From DATFCK01 sp963728975 (GTDB lineage Bacteria > Verrucomicrobiota > Verrucomicrobiia > Chthoniobacterales > UBA10450): a stretch of DNA of 64,000 nucleotides. The stretch spans positions 372,001 through 436,000 of the forward strand of contig CAVSMF010000002.1 of the NCBI GenBank assembly GCA_963728975.1, written 5' to 3'. Both the position numbers and the translations under genes were made by a program. The notes below the pieces were generated by a model. That model was not told the DNA's origin, did not search any database, and saw nothing but the letters and a program-made list of their open reading frames with translations. Positions 8,601-17,037 of the stretch are shown piece by piece. Position 1 is the stretch's first letter. Every line of letters begins with the position of its first letter.

Positions 8601-8679
8601 CGTTGTTGCGGTTGTCGCTATCGTCGTCTCGTTCCTTTACCAGCGCTTTCTGGGGGAAGCGGAAAGGCCGGCCCGATGA
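5647..8679 (+). CDS. DUF2339 family polytopic membrane protein
   Basis: A 1010-residue inner-membrane protein with one N-terminal membrane helix (MEAIVFLILLATLICLVL), a short coiled coil (RVADQFASRLRDVEAQLRDL), a Pro/Ala-rich linker to about residue 130, then WERFMGAKLFAWIGGLAL, the family signature, followed by some two dozen membrane segments. DUF2339 proteins have no established function. The stop overlaps the start of a DUF3999 gene by four bases, a pairing seen in other bacteria that hints at one membrane system. The linker carries a 24-bp tandem duplication and a REP-like palindrome, both in frame. Confidence 0.85.
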   Translation: MEAIVFLILLATLICLVLPLVAIARASAASRVADQFASRLRDVEAQLRDLRKAKREAVGAEAPITGSIVAPVMGSTVAADMAASTPPPLPAEIGLKPKPAENAAVLPKLAPQPSPGPGPKSQPAVSLPSIDWERFMGAKLFAWIGGLALFLGVGFFVKYSFEHNLIPPAVRVAIGFAVGLGLVVGGVALKRKENAVTAQTLCATGILILYAVTFACRSYYHFAFFGQIPTLLLMTLITVVAFLLAVRLDAIVVAILGMAGGFLTPILLSTGHDNPFGLFGYIALLDIGLLTVSRRKQWEALPILGATGTILMQIGWLAQFFVREQYFSGNKILVPMAVFLGFELLFCFAAAWGKRGSKLENVLSAAALAIGGFALASAFYFLSFTSLGQRPLLLISYGFLVDLGLLSIVFLKEKFAPAGALIGLVLFLFLGLWTAQYLTTSNLYVALGAYFVFAVLHSAAPVIMRQIRQIEVPLWSHMFPALALVLVLIPIFRLAQASFLIWPLVLCVDVVAVLLAAFTATLIPVLIVLLLTFVVIGGWMFRLPSELTGLPSSLLLLGGFAVFFMIAASWGWRQLSRATGLSIPKAGKLFGTFDDPANLAIQLPALSAILPFLLLIMVTLRLPLTSPSLVFGLGLVLIVLLLGMTRFFSLELLPAVGLVCVLALEYTWHLGHFRPNHALTPLLWYLGFAAVFTLFPFVFSRQFVSKTLIWAISAVAAPLHFFLVYQLIRTAYPNDILGLVPAIFAIPSLLGLIFLLKRAPAKTSVRTAQLALFGGASLFFITLIFPIQFERQWITLGWALEGAALCWLFQRVAHPGLRLAGIGLLLVAFARLALNPAVLSYHAHSATPIVNWYLYTYGITTICLFATARFLAPPRNMILGHNALPLLYALGTILAFLLLNIEIADFFSRPGSHALTFQFTGNFARDMSYSIAWSGFALLLLVIGIHKGIKAVRYASIGLLGATILKLFFHDLSQLEQLYRIGAFIVVAVVAIVVSFLYQRFLGEAERPAR
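5842..5900. repeat. In-frame tandem repeat plus GTAG REP inside the DUF2339 gene
   Basis: Two near-identical 24-base units (5842-5865, 5866-5889) encode GSIVAPVM and GSTVAADM. The second runs into GCGGCCGACATGGCCGCC followed by TCTAC, the inverse complement of a GTAG-headed palindrome (5878-5900). A decayed inverse partner may lie at about 5813-5832. The encoded AADMAAST recurs as AADTAAST in the E1-E2 fusion protein. Confidence 0.6.
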
Positions 8680-10676
8680 AACTAAATCCAGGGGTTCGAT
8701 GGTTTGGCCGGCTAACCGCGGTTTTGCTGGGGATCACATCTTTGCCCGCCGGATCGAACGGCTCGATTGCGCCTAATGAATGGAAATTCGAACAGACGGT
8801 CAACCTGCCGGGTCGCGGCCTGTTCCGGGTCGATCTGCCGGTGGAGGCGTTGAATGCGGCGCGCTCCGACCTGGCAGATTTACGTATCGTTGCTCCCGAC
8901 GGTTTGGAAGTTCCTTATTTGATCGATCGACCCCGGCCGAAAGCAGAGGCCCTATTGCAACCCGGGGAATTTCGAACCGAAGTCTTGCCTTCGGAAACGC
9001 GGATACTTCTGACCACGGGAACAAAAGCGCTGATCGCCGGCGTTGCCGTAACTGCTTCATCGGATAACGACTTCATCAAAGCGGTCCGGGTGGAAGGCTC
9101 GCACGACGGTTCGAAATGGCGGTTGTTAATCGACGGTCAGCCGATCTTCAAAATGGGCACCGGCGCGAGCAGGCTGCGGGTCTTGTTTGGGCCGGCATCG
9201 TGGGAGTTTCTCCGACTGACCGTGGACGACACTCGGACCGCGCAAGTCCCGTTTATTGGCGCCGAACTGATCACACCGGCGTCCAGCGCTCCGGTGGACG
9301 CGCTCCCGATAGTCATAAAGTCTCATGATGAAAACCCCAACACGACCCGAGTCGCACTCGATCTTGGCGGAAGCAATCTGACCGTGGCTTCGCTTCGCTT
9401 GGAAACGGCGGACCCGCTCTTCATGCGTCGAATCGCCGTCGCTGTTCCGGAATTGGACGGAGACACAGTTGTTGAGAAAACGGTGGGCACCGGCGTCGTT
9501 TACCGGGTGGAGTTAAATGGAAAAATCGAGAACCAGTTGGAAATTCCAGTCGAGGCGCAGGTTCGCGGTCGTGAGCTCATCGTGCTCATCCACAATGGAG
9601 ACAGTCCGCCGTTGCCGATCAAAACGATCAGTGCCGAAAGGCGGCTGACGCGGGTCCTCTTTTTTGCGCGCGACCCGGGGCAATACCGGTTGCTTTACGG
9701 GAATAGGGCATGCCACGCGCCCGAGTACGACCTGTCGGGAATCGGCACCCGGTTAAAAACGGCAGCGGCGACCGAATTGCACGTGTCTCCACTGACAACG
9801 AATCCGGAATACAAGGTTCCGGACGACCTTGGTTCGCTTCCCCTAACCGGGACAAATATTGATGTTGCCGGATGGAAGTTCCGCAAAGCGATCCAGCTGA
9901 CGAAGCCGGGGGCGCAACAAGTCGAGCTGGATCCCGATGTATTGGCCCACGCCGCGCCGGACCAGCGAGACATCCGGGTGGTGCGTGATCAACTTCAGAT
10001 GCCATTCCTGATCGAGAGGACATCGATCTCCCGGGTCCTTCCTTTGAGTGCCACCCAGGCGAACGAGACAAAGAAACCGAACGTCTCCCGCTGGAAATTG
10101 AAATTGCCCGAGGCCGGGGTGCCGATCGTTCGGATTACCTGCAAATCAGGATCTCCACTTTTCCAAAGAGAGGTACGCCTTTGGGAGGAAGCAACGGATG
10201 CGCGGGGCGACACGTTTTCGCACGAACTGGGAGAGGCAAATTGGAGGCATGTTCCGGCTCAGACGACAACAACGTTCGAGGTTCAACTGACTGGCGTGCC
10301 GTTGACCGACACGCTTTTTCTCGAGACCGACAACAAAGATAACCCGGCAATCGAACTCCACGATTTTCGCAGTTATTATCCGGTGACGCGATTGATCTTC
10401 GATGTGAAACCGGGTTCGACGCAACCGGTCTGGATCTATTACGGAAACGCAGCTGCGATTTCACCGCGATACGACGTGAACCTGGTGGCCGATCGGCTGC
10501 TTCGCGCGGAACGACATTCCGCCACTGGTGGGGTTGAGGAAAGGATGGAGTCAAAAGGTGAGCGAGTCGAACGGACCCTCACTGGCTGGAGCCTCTACAT
10601 CTTCTGGGGCGTTCTGGCGTTGGTTGTGGCAAGCCTGCTGGCCCTAATCTCGCGATTACTGCCAAAAAACGAGTAG
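8676..10676 (+). CDS. DUF3999 family secreted/membrane-anchored protein
   Basis: A 666-residue protein with an N-terminal signal sequence (about residues 1-30, ending ...LPAGSNGS), a long beta-rich periplasmic region with FEQTVNLPGRGLFRVDLPVEA and DLRIVAPDGLEVPYLID, which fit DUF3999, and a single C-terminal membrane helix (LYIFWGVLALVVASLLALI). The function is unknown. The ATGA overlap with the DUF2339 gene implies the two are made together. Two discoidin-like beta segments may be present (for example VRVEGSHDGSKWRLL). Start chosen for the overlap and the signal peptide. Confidence 0.8.
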   Translation: MKLNPGVRWFGRLTAVLLGITSLPAGSNGSIAPNEWKFEQTVNLPGRGLFRVDLPVEALNAARSDLADLRIVAPDGLEVPYLIDRPRPKAEALLQPGEFRTEVLPSETRILLTTGTKALIAGVAVTASSDNDFIKAVRVEGSHDGSKWRLLIDGQPIFKMGTGASRLRVLFGPASWEFLRLTVDDTRTAQVPFIGAELITPASSAPVDALPIVIKSHDENPNTTRVALDLGGSNLTVASLRLETADPLFMRRIAVAVPELDGDTVVEKTVGTGVVYRVELNGKIENQLEIPVEAQVRGRELIVLIHNGDSPPLPIKTISAERRLTRVLFFARDPGQYRLLYGNRACHAPEYDLSGIGTRLKTAAATELHVSPLTTNPEYKVPDDLGSLPLTGTNIDVAGWKFRKAIQLTKPGAQQVELDPDVLAHAAPDQRDIRVVRDQLQMPFLIERTSISRVLPLSATQANETKKPNVSRWKLKLPEAGVPIVRITCKSGSPLFQREVRLWEEATDARGDTFSHELGEANWRHVPAQTTTTFEVQLTGVPLTDTLFLETDNKDNPAIELHDFRSYYPVTRLIFDVKPGSTQPVWIYYGNAAAISPRYDVNLVADRLLRAERHSATGGVEERMESKGERVERTLTGWSLYIFWGVLALVVASLLALISRLLPKNE

Positions 10677-11010
10677 AATCCCGCCGCGCCAGCGTCTCTT
10701 TGCATCGAGTCGCGGTGTAACTCTGTTACGGAGGCGGAAACTGATATGCCGCCGCCTCGTCTTGACCCGCGGCTCAAATGTGATCTCGTTCCTGCGATCA
10801 ATCTAAAGCCCGATGTGGAATAATTCCGTATTTGCGTTTGGTGCAGTCTGCTCAATTCCGTGGAAGCACTGCGCCGACTCGGCCGGGTTCTGTTCGACGC
10901 GGCCCGACGCGTAACGCCAGCAAAAATTGGGAGCTGGTAATAAAACGTCAAATGTGAAGACATCAGGATTGGAGCATTCGGCCAGGGACATTGAGAAGCC
11001 AGAATTGAGC

Positions 11011-12264
11011 ATGGCGGAGGATGCGGTTCGGAAAAGCGACCAGCGTTATCGCGAGCTTCTTGATTCCGTTACCGACTATATCTATTCGGTGCGGCTTCAG
11101 GCCGGGGTGGTGGTCGATACATCGCACGGGCCGGGTTGTCTGGCAGTGACCGGCTACCTGCCCGGTGAATACAAAACCAATCCGGATCTTTGGCATCGCA
11201 TGGTGCATCCGGACGACCGCGACGCGGTGGTGGCCAATGCCGCCGAGATGACGCTTGGAAAAGTTCCGCCCACGATCGAGCATCGCATCTTTCACCGGGA
11301 CGGTTCCATCCGCTGGGTGCGCAATCAACGCGTTCCGCATTACAGTTCCTCGGGAGACCTGGCCGGTTATGATGGATTGGTTTCGGATGTGACGGCCCGG
11401 AAAGAGGCGGAAGAAAAACTGATGCAGGCCAATGCCCGGCTCCGGGAGGTGCTGGCGAGTCTGACCAAGTCGCACGAGGAGTTGAAAGCGACCCAGATGC
11501 AATTGATCGAATCGGAAAAGATGCAAACCGTTGGCCGACTGGCTGCGGGAGTCGCGCATGAGGTCAAGAACCCGCTGGCGGTTTTGCAAATGGGACTCGG
11601 CTATCTGACCAGGCAGATAAACACCGAGGATGAACAAAACGGCTTGGTGATAAAAGAAATGGGCGACGCAATTAGCCGCGCCGACACGGTAGTGGGCGAC
11701 CTGTTGGAATTTGCCGCTCCCAAAGAACTGGAGCTGCAAGATCGCGAAATTGAGTCCCTGATCCGGCGCTCGTTAACCCTGGTCCGGCACGAGCTTCAGG
11801 CTGCCAAGGTAAAGGTCGTGACTAATTTTGCCGGCCAACTTCCTCGTTGCCCGGTGGACCGGAACAAAATGAACCAGGTCTTCGTGAACCTTTTTACCAA
11901 CGCCTGCCACGCCATGCCCGGGGGTGGCGTCCTCACCGTCAGCACCCATTACCGGCGTCTCAGCGAAGAAGAAGCGGGCGCCGCCGGAGGAAATCGGTCG
12001 GGCAGCCGTTTCCGGGCGGGGGATGGCGCTGCCATAGTGGAAATCACCGATACCGGCAACGGGATCCCGTCCGATCAGCTGTCGAAAATCTTCGATCCCT
12101 ATTTTACAACCAAATCGGCGGGCCAGGGCACTGGTCTTGGATTGGCGGTGACGAAAACCATCATTGACATGCATGGCGGGCGCATTCACGTCGCCAACGC
12201 CGGCGGGCGCGGTGTCACCGCGACAGTTCTCCTAAAAACTCGAAATGAAGATGAGAAAACGTAA
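11011..12264 (+). CDS. PAS-domain sensor histidine kinase
   Basis: A soluble sensor kinase: an N-terminal PAS domain of the PAS_3 type with PAC motif (from SDQRYRELLDSV to LVSDVTARKEAEEKL), a coiled coil, a HisKA helix with the phospho-accepting His in GVAHEVKNPL, and an ATP-binding domain with N box NLFTNACHAMP, G1 DTGNGIP, F box FDPYFTTK and G2 GTGLGL. There is no membrane segment, so it senses an internal signal or an upstream partner. It overlaps the downstream response regulator by 20 bases. The ATG used here begins MAEDAVRKSDQR; an in-frame TTG at 10927 would add 28 low-information residues. Confidence 0.9.
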   Translation: MAEDAVRKSDQRYRELLDSVTDYIYSVRLQAGVVVDTSHGPGCLAVTGYLPGEYKTNPDLWHRMVHPDDRDAVVANAAEMTLGKVPPTIEHRIFHRDGSIRWVRNQRVPHYSSSGDLAGYDGLVSDVTARKEAEEKLMQANARLREVLASLTKSHEELKATQMQLIESEKMQTVGRLAAGVAHEVKNPLAVLQMGLGYLTRQINTEDEQNGLVIKEMGDAISRADTVVGDLLEFAAPKELELQDREIESLIRRSLTLVRHELQAAKVKVVTNFAGQLPRCPVDRNKMNQVFVNLFTNACHAMPGGGVLTVSTHYRRLSEEEAGAAGGNRSGSRFRAGDGAAIVEITDTGNGIPSDQLSKIFDPYFTTKSAGQGTGLGLAVTKTIIDMHGGRIHVANAGGRGVTATVLLKTRNEDEKT

Positions 12265-12622
12265 ACCGAAAATCCTGATCGTAGATGACGAAGCGAGTTT
12301 CACCAGCCTGACCCGGCTGACCCTTCGTGATTATGAAATCTGCGAGGAAAACAATTCGTCGAAGGCGCTTGAAACAGCCCGAAACTTCAATCCGGATCTT
12401 ATTTTGCTGGACGTGGTGATGCCCGACTTCGACGGGGGCGATCTAGCCGCCCAATTCCGGGCCGATCCGGCTTTGCAAAGCGTGCCAATTGTTTTCCTGA
12501 CCGCGATCGTAACGGAAAAAGAAACGAAAAAACGGCAGCTGTTCGGAGGCTATCCGTTCATTGCCAAGCCGGTCACACCGGAAATTCTTGTGGAAAAGAT
12601 CGAACAATTCTTGCCTGAATAG
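12245..12622 (+). CDS. Single-domain response regulator
   Basis: A 125-residue receiver domain with no output domain. It carries the acidic pair (IVDDEAS), the phospho-acceptor Asp56 in ILLDVVMP, the conserved Thr in VFLTAI and the Lys in FIAKPVTP. It is almost certainly phosphorylated by the kinase whose gene overlaps it. Without a DNA-binding domain it must act through protein contacts or as a phosphate relay. Confidence 0.9.
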   Translation: MKMRKRKPKILIVDDEASFTSLTRLTLRDYEICEENNSSKALETARNFNPDLILLDVVMPDFDGGDLAAQFRADPALQSVPIVFLTAIVTEKETKKRQLFGGYPFIAKPVTPEILVEKIEQFLPE

Positions 12623-12627
12623 GGGAG

Positions 12628-13001
12628 GGAAGAGTTTGACCGCTAAACACGCTAAAGGACGCGAAAATTAGGAGAAAGAAAAAAGATGGTTGATAGGTGA
12701 GAGTTGGGAGACAGTTGAGCGTTGAACGTTAAAAGGGGCCCTCACCTTAATCCTCTCGCGAGGGCTACCGGCGAAACATTTGAGAGTGAGGGAAGAGTTT
12801 GACCGCTAAACACGCTAAAGGACGCGAAAATTAGGAGAAAGAAAAAAGATGGTTGATAGGTGAGAGTTGGGAGACAGTTGAGCGTTGAGCGTTGAACGTT
12901 GAAAGGGGCCCTCACCTTAATCCTCTCGCGAGGGCTACCGGCGAAACATTTGAGAGTGAGGAAGAGTTTGACCGCTAAACACGCTAAAGGACGCGAAAAT
13001 T
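12628..13001 (+). repeat. Tandem 163/170-bp repeat, two full copies and a partial third
   Basis: Copy 1 is 12628-12790 and copy 2 is 12791-12960; they are nearly identical except for a 7-base duplication (GCGTTGA) in copy 2. Copy 3 keeps only its first 40 or so bases. Each unit starts GGAAGAGTTTGACCGCTAAA and ends with a CCCTCACCTT...GAGAGTGAGG inverted pair. A displaced end fragment (GGCGAAACATTTGAGA) is at about 13089-13104, and an inverted piece of the unit's start is at about 13153-13182, just after nuoI. No gene is seen. Confidence 0.8.
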
Positions 13002-13188
13002 GGAAGGCGCGGGGAGGGGCGGACGCACGATTTCGTCGATTCAGCCGTTGCGTTGATTGCCAGTCGTCAGGCGAATGAAATGCTCTCCGGCGAAACATTT
13101 GAGACCCTTTGGTCCCGAAGCGGGTGCGCGAAATCCGGTCGGCTTTCCAGAAAATTTTCGCGTCTTTTAGCGTGTTCGGCGGACCCGA

Positions 13189-13821
13189 TCAGGGTTTCGT
13201 GGGTCCGGTCGGGGCGGGGCCGGCGGGAGGCGGCGCAGTGGATGGAGCGGGGGCTGCCGGTTTTGCTACGGCTGCGGCAGCGGCTTTTTTGGCAGCGGCA
13301 GCGGCGGCGGCTTCGGCAAGGTTGGTATCCACGGAGGCTGCTTCGATCGGATGGATCTTGTGATAGTAAGTGTTCGACTTTGAAAGTTCACCCTTCCGCA
13401 TGAGCAAGGCGTCAAACCGCTCGCGCCGGCTTAACTCGAACACCTTGTCCATCTTGATCGCCTCGAAGGGGCAGACTTCGACGCAAATCTGGCAGCTCAT
13501 GCAGACCGAGATGTCGATATCGAACACCGCCGGATAAAACTGGGGTTTGCCCATGTAATCGGGCTTCTTGTCTTCGCTCTTAATAATGTAGATGCATTGG
13601 GGCGGGCATTCTTTTTCACAAATCTTGCAGGCGACACAGCGCAACCCGGCTTGCGCCTCTTCGCCGTCGTAGATGAGAAAGGGAAAGTTCCGGTAATTCT
13701 CGGGGAGAGGCGCGCGTTCCTCCGGATATTGCACGGTGATGAGGCGGTCTTTCTCGAAATAACTTCCGACAAAGTTCCGGGCGGTGACCGCCATGCCTTT
13801 GAGTATGCCTATGCCGGTCAT
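13189..13821 (-). CDS. nuoI: NADH-quinone oxidoreductase subunit I
   Basis: The ferredoxin-like subunit of complex I that carries clusters N6a and N6b between the NADH arm and the quinone site. The two 4Fe-4S motifs are CVACKICEKECP (Cys 62, 65, 68, 72) and CMSCQICVEVCP (Cys 107, 110, 113, 117). After about residue 155 there is an unusual Ala/Pro/Lys-rich tail of some 50 residues (runs of Ala, then PAPSTAPPPAGPAP). It is separated from nuoD by 213 bases holding an inverted repeat, with no nuoE, F, G or H between them. Confidence 0.95.
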   Translation of the reverse strand: MTGIGILKGMAVTARNFVGSYFEKDRLITVQYPEERAPLPENYRNFPFLIYDGEEAQAGLRCVACKICEKECPPQCIYIIKSEDKKPDYMGKPQFYPAVFDIDISVCMSCQICVEVCPFEAIKMDKVFELSRRERFDALLMRKGELSKSNTYYHKIHPIEAASVDTNLAEAAAAAAAKKAAAAAVAKPAAPAPSTAPPPAGPAPTGPTKP

Positions 13822-13874
13822 GGGTTGGGATGGTGAATGGTTAAATTGTTAAAAGGTTAAATGGGCGAAGCGTC

Positions 13875-13978
13875 GGAGGGGCGAGCTCCTGCGAGCCCGT
13901 TCTCGGCACCGGACGAGGCCGTCTCACTAGCTGACCGGGCTGGCACTTTTCAGCGGCGTCGCAGGAGCTCCGCCCTCC
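13875..13978. repeat. Inverted pair of GGAG-headed palindromes between nuoD and nuoI
   Basis: GGAGGGGCGAGCTCCTGCGA at the left and the inverse of GGAGGGCGGAGCTCCTGCGA at the right, about 104 bases overall: a REPIN-like arrangement. A single related copy is at 33559-33583. It could fold in the transcript between the two nuo genes. Confidence 0.55.
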
Positions 13979-14034
13979 GTTATAGCAATGTAACTCTTTT
14001 AACATTTCAACGCGCTGATCCGACGGGAGCGCGG

Positions 14035-15198
14035 TCATCGGTCCACTTCTCCTAAAACGATATCGACGCTTCCGAGGATGACCATCACATCCGCCACGGT
14101 ATGGCCGAGACAAAGATCTTCCAGGATAGTGAGGTTAATGAAGCTTGTCGGGCGCACCCGGTAACGGTAGGGATTGGCGCCGCCGTCGCTGATCAAATAA
14201 AAGCCGAGTTCGCCCTTGGGGGCTTCGATGCGCCCATAAGCTTCGCCCACCGGGGGTTTGAAGGCGCGGAGCTTGACTTTCGGATTCACAATCGGCCCGG
14301 CCGGCAATTGCTCGAAGGCCTGTTTGAGAATGCCGATGCTTTCCCGCATCTCCAGGACACGCATCATCAGGCGGTCGTAGGTGTCGCCCTGTTCGCCTAA
14401 CGGTATCCGAAATTTAAAGCGCGGATAAAATCCGTAGCCATCCACTTTCCGGATGTCGTAATTCACCCCGGAAGCGCGCAACATCGGGCCGGTGATTCCC
14501 GCGCTGATGCCGAGTTCGGGGGAGAGCCTGCCGACGCCCTGGGTGCGGGCGATGACAATTTCGTTGGAAAGAATCAGCTCTTCGAACTCGTCGAGGAATT
14601 TGGGGAAGGCGGCGACGACTTTTTTGGCCCGCTCGATCCAATCGGAATCGGCATCGACCCGGCAGCCGCCGAAGCGCATGTAATCGCACATCATCCGCGA
14701 CCCGGAAAGGGACTCGAACAGATCGAGGATCTTTTCGCGTTCGCGGAATGCATACATCAGCGGCGTGCCCCAGGCTCCCATGTCGCTGAGCAAAAAGCCG
14801 AGGAGGGAGGCATGATTTTGCAGCCGGGTGAGCTCGGCCAGGATTATTCTCAGATATTCGGCGCGCTCAGGAACTTCGATTCCGGCCAGCTTCTCGACGC
14901 TCAGGGCATAAGCCCAGTTGTTAGTCATGGAACAGAAATAATCAAGCCGATCGGTGTAGGGCATCGACCCGAGGTAAGTGGTGTGTTCGCCGATCTTTTC
15001 GTGGTTGCGATGGAGATAACCGAATACCGGCTTGAGCTTGCGCACGATCTCGCCGTCGAGCGCGACGTTCATACGAAAAACGCCATGGGTCGATGGGTGC
15101 TGCGGTCCCATCGACACTTCGAGCAACTCGCCTTCGATCCGCGAGGTCATGCCCCGCGAGGGCGCTTGCTGAAGTTCTTGAAACCCGGTTGCGCTCAT
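14035..15198 (-). CDS. nuoD: NADH-quinone oxidoreductase subunit D
   Basis: The 49-kDa-type subunit of complex I that, with NuoB, forms the quinone-binding site. At 387 residues it is family length. It shows the start of the core, MGPQHPSTHGVFR, then GYLHRNHEKIGE, and near the end SDGGANPYRYRVRPTSF and the VDIVLGEVDR C-terminus. It follows nuoC on the same strand after 93 bases of CACAGAT-type repeat. The ATG at 15198 begins MSATGFQELQ; a later start at MTSRIEGELL is possible. Confidence 0.95.
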   Translation of the reverse strand: MSATGFQELQQAPSRGMTSRIEGELLEVSMGPQHPSTHGVFRMNVALDGEIVRKLKPVFGYLHRNHEKIGEHTTYLGSMPYTDRLDYFCSMTNNWAYALSVEKLAGIEVPERAEYLRIILAELTRLQNHASLLGFLLSDMGAWGTPLMYAFREREKILDLFESLSGSRMMCDYMRFGGCRVDADSDWIERAKKVVAAFPKFLDEFEELILSNEIVIARTQGVGRLSPELGISAGITGPMLRASGVNYDIRKVDGYGFYPRFKFRIPLGEQGDTYDRLMMRVLEMRESIGILKQAFEQLPAGPIVNPKVKLRAFKPPVGEAYGRIEAPKGELGFYLISDGGANPYRYRVRPTSFINLTILEDLCLGHTVADVMVILGSVDIVLGEVDR

Positions 15199-15205
15199 AA
15201 ATTAA

Positions 15206-15305
15206 CAGCCACAGATGAACACAGATTTACACAGATCCGTTCTGCTGAATCCTGAATCCTGAAATCCTGTTTCATCTGTGTTTGATCGGTGTCAATCTGT
15301 GGCTG
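15206..15305. repeat. CACAGAT-type inverted repeat between nuoC and nuoD
   Basis: A left arm of CAGCCACAGATGAACACAGA followed by TTTACACAGAT, and a right arm of inverse units ending ATCTGTGGCTG. This is a known kind of dispersed repeat in environmental bacterial genomes. The right arm supplies the last codons of nuoC (TATD, stop). Related stretches are at 32281-32365 and 50637-50722. Confidence 0.6.
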
Positions 15306-15957
15306 TGATGCTTTCGGCGCCATCCGCCTCGGGACGAGCGGTGTAATGCTGTTTGGCTCGCTCCAGCACCTGATCGTGCGGGGTCGGTTCGTATTCGTAG
15401 TCGTCCGGTTCCCGATAATCTTTGCGCATCGGATGATCTTCAAATTCATCCCACATCAGAATGCGCCGGAGATCGGGGTGATGATCGAACCGGATGCCGT
15501 AGAGATCGAAAACCTCCCGTTCCTGGAACTCGGCGCTGCGCCAGATCGGGGTGAGGGATGGCAAACGGACGCCCGGAGCGCGATCCGCCGTCCGCATCCG
15601 GATCACGACCGGACCCTGTTTATGGATCATCGAGTAAAGGTGATAAACTGCTTCGAGATAGCCCGCGATTTTTTCCTCGGTGATTTCGTTCACTTCCTGT
15701 TCCACGCCATCGATGATTTTCTTCAGCTTGACCGTCTTTTTCACGGTGCGATCGAGCCAATCGACGCCGGTGACATTGGAGCAGAAATCGAGGTGCAAAC
15801 CCGGATCGTCCCGCAAGAATCGCGCTACGGTAGGCGCGGACATATTATCGAGCAGGAGAGAAGACTGTTGAGCAGGCCCGGGGTTGGGGATGATGGCAAT
15901 GATTCCTCCCGGCACCGCGATATCGATGCGCGCTTTGATTTGGTCGAGGGATTCCAT
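15292..15957 (-). CDS. nuoC: NADH-quinone oxidoreductase subunit C
   Basis: The 30-kDa-type subunit of complex I, contacting NuoD and NuoB in the peripheral arm. The family signature EREVFDLYGIRFDHHPDLR followed by RILMWDEFEDHPMRKDY is present near residues 150-185. Length is 221 residues with the usual N-terminal alpha/beta domain. The last four residues are encoded by a dispersed CACAGAT repeat, so the C-terminus may differ from its relatives. A second, divergent nuoC is at 51303-51878. Confidence 0.95.
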   Translation of the reverse strand: MESLDQIKARIDIAVPGGIIAIIPNPGPAQQSSLLLDNMSAPTVARFLRDDPGLHLDFCSNVTGVDWLDRTVKKTVKLKKIIDGVEQEVNEITEEKIAGYLEAVYHLYSMIHKQGPVVIRMRTADRAPGVRLPSLTPIWRSAEFQEREVFDLYGIRFDHHPDLRRILMWDEFEDHPMRKDYREPDDYEYEPTPHDQVLERAKQHYTARPEADGAESITATD

Positions 15958-15962
15958 GTTTA

Positions 15963-16142
15963 GAGCGTCATCCTGAGCGAAGCGAGGGATCCCGTGAAGC
16001 TATCTTAAAGGTTTCGAGCGCGGGATTCCTCGACTTCGCTCGGAATGACAGCGCGGGGAGAAGCGAGGGATTCCGTTGCATCACCGTACGGGTTCCATTT
16101 CGGGATTCCTCGACTTCGCTGCGCTTCGCTCGGAATGACAAC
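15963..16142. repeat. GCGAAGCGAGGGATC-type dispersed repeats between nuoB and nuoC
   Basis: Inverse-oriented copies of CATCCTGAGCGAAGCGAGGG and of GATTCCTCGACTTCGCTCGG followed by AATGACA. The same family recurs near 17790-17816, 38506-38575, 60430-60545 and 61170-61315. This is a widespread non-coding repeat type; no gene is seen in these 180 bases. Confidence 0.6.
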
Positions 16143-16155
16143 TTGCCGGGTATTC

Positions 16156-16782
16156 TCACGATTCTTTTTCGACGTGCGGTGGCTGAAACACGGCGCGGTT
16201 GGCGGGCGGCTCCAGGTCGTGCGCGCCGAATGCGGGCACCGGATATTCGCTCGGTTCGTCTTTTCTCAGAAAGTCGGCCTTGGCCTTACCGGTCAGTTTT
16301 TGTTCATCAATTTTGTGCTGCAATTCCATGAAAGCATGGAGAAGCGCTTCGGGCCGGGGAGGGCACCCGGGGATATAAACGTCGACTGGAATGTAACGAT
16401 CGATCCCCTTCAACACGTTGTAGCCCTGCTTGAATGGGCCGCCGGAAATCGCGCATGCGCCCATGGCGATGACATATTTGGGGTCGGGCATTTGATTGTA
16501 GAGACGCACAATCTGGGGCGCCATTTTCTTGGTCACGGTGCCGGCTACGATCATGAGGTCGGCCTGCCGGGGAGATGGTCGAAACACTTCGCCCCCGAAC
16601 CGGGCGATGTCGTAACGCGAGGCGGCGGCGGCGATCATTTCAATGGCGCAACAGGCGAGGCCGAATTGGAGCGGCCAGATCGAGTTGCGCCGGCCCCAGT
16701 TATAGAGGTCTTGCATCGAAGTGACCCAGATTCCTTGTCGCTGGAGCTCGGTGCGAAGCCCTTCATCGATTGGTTCGGTCAT
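16156..16782 (-). CDS. nuoB: NADH-quinone oxidoreductase subunit B
   Basis: The 20-kDa-type subunit holding cluster N2, the last iron-sulfur centre before quinone. Ligands are visible in GLACCAIEM (two adjacent Cys), MGACAISGG and PGCPPRPEAL. At 208 residues it has a C-terminal tail beyond the core (DEQKLTGKAKADFLRKDEP onward) that the second nuoB of this window lacks. It is preceded by a 250-base gap after nuoA. Confidence 0.95.
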   Translation of the reverse strand: MTEPIDEGLRTELQRQGIWVTSMQDLYNWGRRNSIWPLQFGLACCAIEMIAAAASRYDIARFGGEVFRPSPRQADLMIVAGTVTKKMAPQIVRLYNQMPDPKYVIAMGACAISGGPFKQGYNVLKGIDRYIPVDVYIPGCPPRPEALLHAFMELQHKIDEQKLTGKAKADFLRKDEPSEYPVPAFGAHDLEPPANRAVFQPPHVEKES

Positions 16783-16934
16783 TGTAAGGTTAATATAGCG
16801 GATTACAGGGCGATTTCATTCACCATTCAGAAAACGAAAGTAATTTCAACAGCTTTGCTGGGAGGAGAAACCGAACGATGGCGTTGTGGAGCAGGTTAAT
16901 CAGAGTCGGGATCAAGGAGCGGGGAGGTCGAAAA

Positions 16935-16991
16935 GTGGGACGAGACCAGCCTTCGCTGAAGGTACGGCCCGGCAAGCAAGCTCGTCCCTAC
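16935..16991. repeat. REPIN-like inverted pair between nuoA and nuoB
   Basis: GTGGGACGAGACC at the left and the inverse of GTAGGGACGAGCTTGC at the right, 57 bases overall, with a small inner hairpin CCTTCGCTGAAGG. Similar in size and heads to the pair inside the purine nucleoside phosphorylase gene at 54577-54632. Confidence 0.5.
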
Positions 16992-17037
16992 CGGGCCCAT
17001 TTAGCGATTCAACGATGAAACGATTTTAACGATCGCG

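Noticed and set aside
12628..13001. Possible CRISPR array
   Set aside because: The unit is 163-170 bp, repeats are contiguous without spacers and no cas gene is near.
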